Source: Anthoceros angustus
Lineage: Eukaryota; Streptophyta; Anthocerotopsida; Anthocerotales; Anthocerotaceae
Assembly (NCBI GenBank): GCA_010909165.1
Contig: MU008180.1
Location: 805,884 to 869,883, forward strand
Direction of reading: 5' to 3'
DNA: 64,000 nt
The notes under the pieces were generated by a model that searched no databases, was not told the origin of the DNA, and worked only from the letters and a program-made list of their open reading frames with translations. The position numbers and the translations under genes are program-made. Below are positions 1-10,545 of this stretch, in pieces. The stretch's first letter is position 1; every line of letters begins with the position of its first letter.

Positions 1-3000
1 CTTTCAACTGGTGTGCTGGAAACAACACTTCCTCTTCTACTTTGGCTTTGGTTAGTTCGTGGGGCGATTTCAGGTGGAGCGGAATTGAGCTCCGATCTTA
101 TGCCCGATTTGCTATCTTCAGTTGCTGTATTGCCAGGTACAAAATAACCATGGAGCGGCATGAAAGCCATACGGTATTATGAATCATGGACCAGCATTTT
201 AAAACATATATTTTTTATGTATGTCCAATTGATTATGAATCATGGACCATCATTTTAAAAAATATATTTTTTATGTATGTCCAGTTGATTTTGTGATGAC
301 CATGAGTTTGTACCTTTGCTTCTGTTGGAAATGATCCCATTGTCAATATTATCTGTTGTACTATGTGTTGTTGAGCTCCGTGCTGTAGACAAGCGTTGGG
401 CTAGGGCCTTTTCATTCCCTTCCTTCATTGAAAGATTCACTTGAGTAATGTAAAACTGCTCATGCATCTCAACATTTCTCAAAAGTCTTGCCACTTTTGA
501 GAGTCCATTGTCAAATCCACATTTTGCCAACAGTGAGAAGCTTTGAACTTCATGCCCTTTACTCAAAGGCCATATTTGAATTCCTACTCCAAAGGATAAG
601 AAGAATGAGATTTTTAGTACAACTATAATAAGAGTTTAGGAAATTGTTCACTAATTAGTCACATGGAAGATAAGTACCAGGTTCTAACATTGTACTCCAA
701 CATTCTGTCTTTATATGCTCTACTAAAATATCCTTCTTCAAGTCATCAGTGCGCACCTATCTCAACAATAAGTAATGTTAAAAGCATGTTGAAAGATTTA
801 TATTTTTTTACATATAGATTTTAAAAATATATAACTACGTACCTTTTCATGAGCGTTTTCAACTTTATCTTCTCCTTCATTTCTTAGTGATTTTTCCAAA
901 TCTATATCCACTATTAGCTCGACAGAATTTAATTTTTCCAATTGAGGTGCCTGTAAAAAATTAGACACCGAATGTTTATGGTAATGATACCCACAACTTT
1001 CAAATGTGAAAGAAGTTTTGAAGGAAGTAATGGTTTTATAACTAATATTAAAATCTTAACTATACCTCTTTATTTTTATCGAGTACTTCATTGAATTCAT
1101 TACGAATACATAGAATACGTTTTCTCATCTCATTTTTATAAGCTTCTGCTGCTAATAAGGACCTATCAAAAGTAAATAATTAAAGTATATGTACATAAAT
1201 AAATAAATTATTTTAATTTTAATTTTTAAGAAATACCTCTCTTGCAGTTTCTTTTCATGGTCCTCAACCATAGATGATATATTTTCATCATGATCTTCTC
1301 TATTATAAGGCTTCTTAGGTTCCGTGATATTAACATCATCCTTTATTCGTGAAATATTATCTATTTTTAATTATAATTTATTAACCATGAATTTTTTTAA
1401 AGTATCAATTATTTCATTATATTAAATACTTATTTTATGGTAATAATTCATCTATTTATCTTTATCTATTCAAATGAGATAATTATGAAATCGATATACT
1501 TTTTGACTTCCAGAAACCAAAGTTTTAGATGTATTGGTAGACAAACAATACAAACTTACTTCCACGCATTTTCACAATGCCAACATCCGCTGCATCACAT
1601 GAGAATATTAGGCCAGTTGCACTTCCTGTGAAAAGTCTTCCCCCTCCTATAGTGGCACAAGTTATTCCTCCGCTATGTCCATCGAACATTTTTATTTCTA
1701 GAACCTGAAAGTTTCTCATATTTATGAAAAGACCTCTGAAAAGTTCATTTGTATCAAGAACAAGGATTAAAAGAGCGAGAATGTGTGCGATGTCTTAAAT
1801 AACTTGAAATGCACCTTAGTTGGAGGTTTCACAGGGTCTAAGACAGAATTTCGTATTTGCAGTACGCCGTCTTCCGCACCAGTCACAAGTATGGAGGCCT
1901 CCGGTAGAAAAACTAAAAGTAATTCAGATGTGTGGGGATTAGTGTATGATCCTACTAGAAAAACATGTCATCTACATAAGATATTGATTTCTCATATCTG
2001 AATGCTCTTAGTACCAATTGCAAATCCAGGCTTGGCATGTGCTAATAAACTATGTTGAGCTGTATGAGGCATGGCATCAGGTCCAGTCCATCCTTGCAAA
2101 CTATCAGGTAGCCTATACAATAGGAGCTTTTTATCTGCAGCAAGTCCCCAAACTACTCGTCTTTCTACGCCCTCCTTTTCGAGATAATACTTTCCCACCG
2201 CAATGGAATTTAAAGGAACTGTAGTCCGAATACTGGGAAAATTAGTTGCATTAGTATCATCTATTTAAACATTATTGTTTATAAGTTATGCTTTATATGT
2301 TATGTTACACATGATGACTACATGTAGATTAGACATGTATTACAACCATGCATGCTCTTGCTGAAAGTCTCGAAGTGCCTGACTCAATCCGTCTAATGAC
2401 TTTGGTTTCGAAAACAAGCCCTCCTCCTGGAGCTCTTGTTGTTGGTACTTTGATTCGAACAATCTCCCCTCGTAATAAGGATATCATAATATACATATCT
2501 TCATCTCCTGTTGTATTCATGCTAGTATGAAAAAACTGAAGTTACACGTATCATGTAGGAAACCCCTCATATTTTTTTGGTTGATACAATGCACAACAAA
2601 ATTGGGACTTGAAAGCAAGGAAGCATTACATGTTGACGTAGTTTCTTTTCACCTTTAGATTGGATATCCCAAGCCATAGACAACACAGGATCCTTCATTA
2701 ATGCAAACCCTAAAAGTTGTAAATGCATCCAATCAGGTGTTTCACTTTGAAGAAAGAACACTCTTTCATCCATGTGTGACGCAACCACTAGCATAGGAGT
2801 TGTCGTGCTAAAGAGTATCTACAAAACCAAGATATCTTGACAAAGATAAAAAATTATGAAAACTAGCATATCTATATATTGATAACATATAATACTTTTG
2901 CAAACGTGTTACGAATGTCATGCAGTTTTCTTACCACATTCAAGGAACACCTATGCACCTTGCTATGAAAAATAATAATAGAATGTCCTGCAGAATCCAC

Positions 3001-6000
3001 TTTCAAAATATGAACATCGCCATTTTCCGCTCCTATAGCTACTAGACACTATTAATGAAAAATAGATTCTTTTAGATGAAGTGCTAATTTTCTTATCTAC
3101 CATTTTTCAAAAAAGTTGTCACTTGCTTACATTGGACTCATGTGTGGCTAAACAATTTTGAGTATGAGGCATGGCATCAGTCCACCATCCTTGCAAACTA
3201 TCGTAGCCTATACAATAGGAGCTTTTATCCGCAGCAAGTCCCCAAACTACTGCCTTTCTACGCCTCCTTTTCGAGATAATACTTTCCCACCGCAATGGAA
3301 TTTAAAGGAACCGTAGTCCAGAATCTTGGGAAAATTAGTTGCATTAGTATCATCTATTTAAACATTATTGTTTATAAGTTATGCTTTATATGTTATGTTA
3401 CACATGATGACTACATGTAGATTAGACATGTATTACAACCATGCATGCTCTTGCTGAAAGTCTCTGCACGAAGTGCACAAACCTGATCCGTCTAATGACT
3501 TTGGTTTCGAAAACAAGCCCTCCTCCTGGAGCTCTTGTTGTTGGTACTTTGATTCGAACAATCTCCCCTCGTAATAAGGATATCATAATATACATATCTT
3601 CATCTCCTGTTGTATTCATGCTAGTATGAAAAAACTGAAGTTACACGTATCATGTAGGAAACCCCTCATATTTTTTTGGTTGATACAATGCACAACAAAA
3701 TTGGGACTTGAAAGCAAGGAAGCATTACATGTTGACGTAGTTTCTTTTCACCTTTAGATTGGATATCCCAAGCCATAGACAACACAGGATCCTTCATTAA
3801 TGCAAACCCTAAAAGTTGTAAATGCATCCAATCAGGTGTTTCACTTTGAAGAAAGAACACTCTTTCATCCATGTGTGACGCAACCACTAGCATAGGAGTT
3901 GTCGTGCTAAAGAGTATCTACAAAACCAAGATATCTTGACAAAGATAAAAAATTATGAAAACTAGCATATCTATATATTGATAACATATAATACTTTTGC
4001 AAACGTGTTACGAATGTCATGCAGTTTTCTTACCACATTCAAGGAACACCTATGCACCTTGCTATGAAAAATAATAATAGAATGTCCTGCAGAATCCACT
4101 TTCAAAATATGAACATCGCCATTTTCCGCTCCTATAGCTACTAGACACTGTTAATGAAAAATAGATTCTTTTAGATGAAGTGCTAATTTTCTTATCTACC
4201 ATTTTTCAAAAAAGTTGTCACTTGCTTACATTGGACTCATGTGTGGCTAAACAATTTTGTATGAATTTAAATTGGTGATGATAAACCTCCTTCCCCTTGT
4301 CGGCCTCCCATATTCTTACTGTGGAATCCCTCCCACAAGTTACTAAATATTTTCCATCCCTGCACAATTGAATGAAGGTTTTTGAGCATTCACGAAATGA
4401 CTATTACTTGTACACGTATTTCTGGACATAATTCTACCTTAGAGTGCCCATGGCTAATATAGAACCAATATGATGAGTGCTTTGCCATTCTACTAGAGCA
4501 ACTTGTGAAGCTAACGGTGATTGAGGCTTTGTTTTAGAATCAACTACCACCACTTGAGGTGCTCCTTTGTGATGATCTGGCACTAATGGCAAAGGCTTTA
4601 CTTCAGCCATAGGTGTAATTCCATGAAGCATGTGTTGCAACAATGTAGTAGACACATGAAGAGTCATCATCACCCCATTTGATGATCCTATTAAGACTTG
4701 AGCACCATCATCTCTATATGAAATAGACACAATATCAGGAAGAGCTAAGTGCATCTCGATTATTGTGTCTAAAGTAGAGCTCAGTTGTGCCAACTCTATA
4801 GATGTGGAATCTTGTTGAGGGAGACCTAAGAATGAAGTGATATGTCAAAGGCTTTTGAGATAAGTCGTACATAGATTTGCATTATGATATGTATCAACCA
4901 AAGTAACAAGAGGAACAACGGTGCATCTCTCTGAACAAGGAACTCACCAATTGATGGACTTTGCACCCACAGTAAATGACCACCATCCATGGCTACCAAC
5001 AAATGTTCTTCTCGAGCACATATATGAGTAATAGTACAAGGATTATGAACTTTGACTATCCTTTGTAATTTGTGCAACTCATCATCTCCTTCTAGATCTA
5101 CATTTGATCTTATGTTGAAGACAAATATCTCTCCATCTTTTCCACCAACATATATGATGTTCTCATGGGATGTCCATGTAAAGCATAAAGGAACATGAGT
5201 TCCCATTGCTAATTTATTACATGTGAAGGACGTTTTCTGTATATCACACAAACCAAACAATATAAATATCATAACCAGTACTAGAGATGACACACTAATT
5301 AAATCAAAAGGTTATAGATAATATGATTTGCGACTTGTGGATAGTACACAATTATAGCAAACCATACACTCTAAAAAAATGATCAATATTTCAAATGCAA
5401 GAGTTGTTGCAAAGAGTCTACGTGGTAACTTGATTGAAAAGTCCATATGTAAATTTCTCCATATCCTGAAACACATAATTGATTCTTATTCAGTGGGTTG
5501 AAGCAAATGTCTTGTGCAACACATTCTCCTAAGTGCCCTTCGATAAGCTTTTCAGCTGAATTGGCTTGAATGATCCACAATATCTACATATAAATCAATA
5601 ACAAATCATATTTTCTAAATAAAAGAATAAGTAGATTAACAAAAGGTTTCGAAAAACTCTTACCAGACGAAAGTCAGGTTCACAAGAAGCTGTTGCAAAC
5701 AGTTGAGCATCATGAGAAAATGCCAATGCGGAGATCTCTAGTTGTGCTACATCTGAAACATGGACAGTTACATGTTATAACTACAGGACGATGGAAAGAA
5801 CTTCACATCTTTCTCCAAATTTATGATAATACTTTACTATGTACAGCTATTTTGGTTAATGTCTACAACCAAGATTTGTTTATGGATCAAAAAGTCACCT
5901 GAAATTTTTGTAATTAACCTGTATCTTTGGTCTTTGCAGTCATGAATATATATTGATGGTTTAAGTCCCTGAATACAAATTAGCAACTAAGTATCAAGCT

Positions 6001-6357
6001 CCTTATAAGCCTATATCTTTGATCTTTGTAATCATGAATATATATTGATGATTTAGTCCTTGAATACAAACTAGGAACTAAGTGACAAAATTTTCTAAGT
6101 AATAAAATTTTTTTGAGTACAAAAAATAGATATCCAATATGTAGAAAGAGCTCTACCTTTTCAGCATAAGCAACATATTGGGTCTGAGGATGATATGCAA
6201 TTGTAGACATTCCTATTCCTTCACCCCAAAAGGCATGCGTGTTTTTGCCGCCACAAAGCGAGTAGTAACATATTGAGTTTCCGCAAATTGACAAAGCTCT
6301 TGCATTGTCCACATAGCAAAGTGGTGCACCTTGGTAACCAATGACATATCTATGCAT
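1..6357 (-). CDS. CFAP43: CFAP43-like WD-repeat axonemal protein, multi-exon, 3' part beyond window
   Basis: Known family role: CFAP43 is a cilia- and flagella-associated WD-repeat plus coiled-coil protein of the axonemal tether/dynein-regulating apparatus. Seen here: the N-terminal exon (about 6157-6350) reads GYQGAPLCYVDN, then LSICGNSICYY, as in the CFAP43 start. Further exons are 5919-5968 (GLKPSIYIHDCKDQ), 5664-5752 (ALAFSHDAQLFATAS), about 5420-5584 (CFNPLNKNQLCVSG then YIWTF), about 4910-5230 (IIYVGGKDGEIFVFN), 4438 to about 4818, and about 4215-4352 (TCGRDSTVRIWEA). WD-type exons also lie near 2000-2220, 1760-1920 and 1553-1704. Towards the left edge come charged helical exons near 1235-1340, 1069-1163 (NEMRKRILCIRNEFNEVL), 842-951, 650-760 and 255-590, matching the coiled-coil C-terminal half. 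Most introns have clean GT-AG borders. The 5919-5968 and 5664-5752 exons do not match in phase in my model, so a micro-exon or indel is possible. CFAP44 is the main alternative, but the order of motifs fits CFAP43 better. Confidence 0.8.
2062..4259. repeat. 1.1-kb direct tandem duplication inside the CFAP43-like gene
   Basis: Bases 2062-3160 recur at 3161-4259, almost identical over most of their length; for example the exon at 2567-2794 equals the one at 3666-3893. Each copy carries at least three WD-region exons and their introns. Differences cluster at the left part of each copy (2070-2240 against 3170-3330) and at 2385-2400 against 3475-3490, as small indels. The left breakpoint lies within an exon near 2062 and the right one within the exon around 4259. 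Both share the short word TATGA, so a microhomology-mediated event is plausible. Copy 2 frameshifts the exon equivalent to 2000-2220. Confidence 0.9.
6010..6060 (-). pseudogene. Degenerate second copy of the 50-bp CFAP43 exon
   Basis: This 51-bp stretch repeats the functional-looking 50-bp exon at 5919-5968, about 92 bp upstream in the gene. It keeps the reading SSIYIHDYKDQRYR on the minus strand. Relative to the intact copy it has lost one T near its 5' end, and the acceptor has changed from a TTCAG to a TTCAAG context. It probably lies inside the first intron as a dead exon copy. Confidence 0.7.
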
Positions 6358-6437
6358 CCATACAAAGAGTACTTTATATTACGATAATCAAGTAGTTCTT
6401 TTCTTCCATAAAGGAATATCCAATGAACTAACATCAT

Positions 6438-7640
6438 TAAATCTTAGCTTACTCTACTATTACTGCACCCATTGTAGAAGATGAAGTAATCAAACTTTTG
6501 TATGTCTAGGTATCCAGAATAACACAACTTAGATGACCCATGGCATAGTTGTATTAAAAACTTGTTCCGACACAATTATCCAATTGTCCAATATTTCTCT
6601 CTTGCATGATCCAGCTCAAAAGTGTTCAATAAATAGAATGTCTTTTTGGTATGATCAACTCAAAAGTAAGTGTACAAGATTTCGGTTCGCCACTATTCCT
6701 CAGTGTTTTATATACAAGAAGCTATTACCACAAGTTTGCACAGAAAATCTAAAAACACATCACCCACAGATAGTAGAACAAATCTTAGTTGATATAGCTA
6801 TTAGGCGCCCCACTGCCTTATGGATAAACCTTTGGGTAGACCATTAGGCACAATAAAATTAATTTAAAAAAAGGCACTTCGAAACTTATTATAATTGTGT
6901 GTAGGATATATATCTACAACACATAATTTCTAACACCATAATTTTTGAGAATTCTGGTACGGACCAGCTAATATCTATATTATTAGGTAAAGTAAAAAAA
7001 ATTGCCGAATGAATATGTCAACTATGATATACCGATTCGTAAGATTCTAAGATGGAAGCTCATCAATTGATATTATAAGAGCCGCCGTTGCTTAATTACA
7101 TAAGTTTGACTTTAAAGGCCTACCTATATAGATACCTAGTTGATGGGTAAAAGTATTTTTCATACCTTGAAAAATATGATTCAATATTTCATTATATCTC
7201 TTAAAAATATTATTCTATAAGCCATTGGGGTTTTGTGGTAATAAATTATTTAAAAAATTCAAAAAATAAATTATGGCCTCTCGAAATGCCCAAAGATTTC
7301 AAGTTGCCAAAGGCTGATGAACAAGTACAGCCCTGGTGTGCTGCAAAGATATAAAATTGGCGAGACACGATATTGGCAATGAAACGTCCACTACATCAAC
7401 CCAAAATTCAAGCCAATTCCACATAAGTAGCCGCACCGCAATTAGGAAAAAAAATTAAAGGGTTTGGCAAGGAGTGCTGAACCCTAAACCTTGGTGGCCT
7501 CTACAATATATAGCTATCAATTCAATTAAATAAATACGAAAAACTTTATTATAATAAACTATTGTAAAAAACTTATTCTAAAGTACTGGACTATCACTGG
7601 CATAATTCTATTTAATTATCCCAAAATATGATGTTTGATG
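6438..7640. other. No gene recognised
   Basis: AT-rich intergenic DNA upstream of the CFAP43-like gene. The open frames are short, AT-driven and without family resemblance. The promoter of the minus-strand gene should lie in the first few hundred bases, but I see no element clear enough to name. Confidence 0.5.
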
Positions 7641-7654
7641 AGCGGGTGCAACTC

Positions 7655-7930
7655 TATCATTTTGAGCCAGTATGGTCGTTACCAGATCAAATGGGAAGCA
7701 CCTTACTTGAATTGTAAGGTTTCGTGTCACTAGAAAACAAAGGGAGCACCTCACTTGAACTGTAAGGTTTATCATCATCAGAAACCATTGGAAGTAGCTC
7801 ACTTGAACAAATCTCACTTGAACTATAAGGCTTATCGTTATCAGATTCCATTGGAAGTACCTTACTTGAACTATAAAGTTTAGTGTCACCATAAAAAAAA
7901 TAGAAGCACCTGACTCAAACTCTAAGGCTT
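7655..7930 (-). repeat. 51-bp (17-residue) tandem repeat with coding character
   Basis: Four to five diverged units of about 51 bp are visible. On the minus strand one frame reads repeating units such as LLPMVSDDDKPYSSSE and VLPMESDNDKPYSSSE, ending VLPI followed by TGA. One unit carries an extra SSE segment. A further, frameshifted unit lies at the high-coordinate end after a run of eight A/T. The units differ mostly in ways that keep the pattern (hydrophobic VLP, acidic DND, KPYSSS), which suggests a once-translated repeat protein tail. I do not recognise the protein. Confidence 0.55.
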
Positions 7931-8097
7931 ATAGCTTACCACCTTGGGGCTTACGGCACAAGGCTTGAGGCATATAAGCTTACAGGCTTGGGTTGAAGGC
8001 CTAAAGGTCTAGGGTCTTGAGACTAGGGTCTAGGGTCCACTAGTTAGGGCAAAAGAGGCTCAGCTAGGGGCTAAAGATGCCTCGTTAGGCCTAAAGC

Positions 8098-8900
8098 CTA
8101 GGATATAAAAGTGGGATTAGTAGAAAGCGGTGACCACGAAGGGAAAGCACGTTCTTCATCAGATGCATCTCTATGGACAATGCACATGTTGTACGTGTCA
8201 GGATGAGAACTGTACACCATTGCTAGAGTATGCCTGAGTTTCATGTCCAATCGTTTTAGTAAGCATCGCCAATTTGCTTTCAAGGTTCCAAAAGGCACTC
8301 AATAGACATCCTAGTGCTGCTTTGAACATAATTTCAATATTGTTGCCATCGGTATTACCCGTCCTTGAAGCCTCGATATGGTGTGAGCATGAAAAGTCTT
8401 GGCCAATAGTAAATGTCGCCTACTTGGCTATAGTGCCCCAATTGTTTTTTTGTCACATTTTTGGCCAAGTTGAGTTTCGTTTGAATAGATTCCAATAATT
8501 CAAACTATCTGCCTCACCAAAATTATGATACAATATCCATATGATACAATAGTCAATTGTAATAGTTGTGAATAAAATCCTTTGCGATTGCAGTAATAAT
8601 CTTTGTTTACTTAGGGCCAATGATAGGAATATGTCACCCATCGACTAATCCAACCACAAAAGAAATACCTTCAATATTAGCAAACTTATTTACATATTGC
8701 TCCATTCATATGCGGTCATGAGGCACTAGCCGGTTAGTGAAGATCAATTGAAGTGTGAAACCACCCTCATTAGGAGGTCCTTAATTGCTTACAAAGAGAG
8801 CCCGATGCAAGATATATAGACACACAACTTTGCTAGGAAGATGCATAAAGCAACAATCAACACTAGGGTACTGCTGTATTGGGTGCATGCATGGTTTGGT
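8098..8900 (-). pseudogene. Decayed PIF/Harbinger (HARBI1-like) DDE transposase
   Basis: Minus-strand fragments in the correct order match the HARBI1 nuclease/transposase family. ISFVVGLVDG followed by HIPIIGPK (about 8690-8625) corresponds to the first catalytic Asp block. YYCNRKGFYSQLLQLTIV (about 8600-8540) follows in a shifted frame. FGTLKANWRCLLKRLDM (about 8295-8240) is the conserved C-terminal box. Internal stops and at least two frame changes show it is dead. I did not find convincing terminal inverted repeats or a target-site duplication by eye. Confidence 0.72.
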
Positions 8901-9296
8901 GCTCACTTTGGTGCGTAACGGTTGAAACATCCTTCTTTTGTCCTCTTATATTGAATATAATTTTATATAATTGATTTCGTTTCCAAACGATATGGTATTT
9001 TTATAGCTCATAGTATTCTTATGTATGTATCTAAGGTTAAAATATGAAATTAGATTATGGAAAAAAAACCTTGAAAAAAAATGCCTTGGTCCGGGGACGC
9101 TAAGACGGGCAATGTCCTCGACATTTGTCCATTGTGCCATGTTATTTTTACGAACCGGGGGAGTGAAGGAAGGGCATTGTCCATACATTTACTAGCGCCC
9201 CACCACGGACGCACCGCCGGTGCACTTGTTAATTTTATGGGCTGATATCAAGCATCTCGGTTTCATCAAGTACTTCAAACACAACGGGAAACCATG

Positions 9297-10545
9297 TGCG
9301 AGCAAGGCCTGTAGGTGATGGTGATGGCGCCCAGTGGATGCTTCATTCGAAGCCACAAACAAGTTGGCTCAGTGGAGGTAGGCATCTACACGCAACAATC
9401 CGCCAGTGGATGCATCATGAGACGCGGGCTCGGCGGAACAGCCATTTGTTGCGATTGCACATAGGCATGAGTGGTGGAGTGGGTGAAATCGAACCATGTA
9501 GGCGGGTCCAAGCTAGATGTTTAGGGTTTGGTCTCACACGGGCGCGCATGGTTGCTGCAGGCCATGTGAAGACATCGTTGTGCAGGAAAGGTCGTCTGAA
9601 GATCGGGCTTGGTGACTCTCTAGCGGGCAGACACGCATTTTCGGCCCCCTCAAAGAGGTATGGCACGTTCACCAGGAAGCCAGAGGCGAGCATGGGCTGA
9701 GAGCAAGCGTCGCCAGAGGCTGCGGCAGGCACAGGCAGCAGCTGTAGTGGCAGAGCAAATCCTGGAAGGACAGACGCCTAGTGTGATAGAAGTGGGGCTA
9801 TCTGAAGAAAGCATTTGCGTGGGGGCGGGGAGGCGGGGAGGGGGATGCGGTTGGAGGCAGGCGAGGATCAAGCAAGGCTTGGGGATGTTGACCTCTCACG
9901 GACCTCAACTGCAATGAGTCAAGAAGTGGAGAGCAAGGCATGAGTGATGGTGATGGCGCCCGGTGGATGCTTCATTCGAAGCCACAAACAAGTTGGCTCG
10001 GTGGAGGTAGGCATCTACGCAACAATCCGATGGATGCATCATGACGGGCTCGGCCGGACCATTTGTTGCGATTGCACATAGGCCGTGGTGGAGTGGGTGA
10101 AATCGAACCATGTAGAAGGCGGGTCCAAGCTAGATGTTTAGGGTTTGGTCTCACGCAGGCGCGCATGGTTCTGCGAGCCATGTGAAGACATCGTTGTGCG
10201 GGAAAGGTCGTCAAGATCGGGCTTGGTGACTCTGGCGGGCGGACACGCATTTTCGGCCCCTCAAAGAGATATGGCACGTTCACGAAGCCGTGAGGCGAGC
10301 ATGGGGTGAGAGCAAGCGTCGAGGCTGCAGTGACCTGAGCGGCAGTGGCGCAAATCCTGGAAGGGCGGACACCTAGTGTGATAGAAGTGGGGCTATATGA
10401 AGAAAGCATTTGCGTGGGGGCGGGGAGGCGGGGAGGGGGATGCGGTTGGAGGCAGGCGAGGATCAAGCAAGGCTTGGGGATGTTGACCCTGTCTCACGGA
10501 CCTCAACACAGCGAGTCAAGAAGTGGAGAGCAGTGCAGCGGGCCT
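9297..10545. repeat. 0.6-kb tandem repeat, two diverged copies
   Basis: Copy 1 (about 9300-9939) and copy 2 (about 9940-10545) share long identical blocks, such as the segment starting GTGATGGTGATGGCGCC at 9315 and 9944, and the end segment TCAAGAAGTGGAGAGCA. The offset shrinks from about 629 to about 598 across the unit because copy 2 has lost many 2-4 base pieces. The sequence is GC-rich compared with its surroundings. Open frames occur on both strands but none keeps frame between copies, so I do not call a gene. Confidence 0.85.

Noticed and set aside
9415-10466. Long open frames on both strands of the 0.6-kb tandem repeat
   Set aside because: Frames are not conserved between the two copies and appear on both strands, as expected from GC-rich sequence; no motif found.
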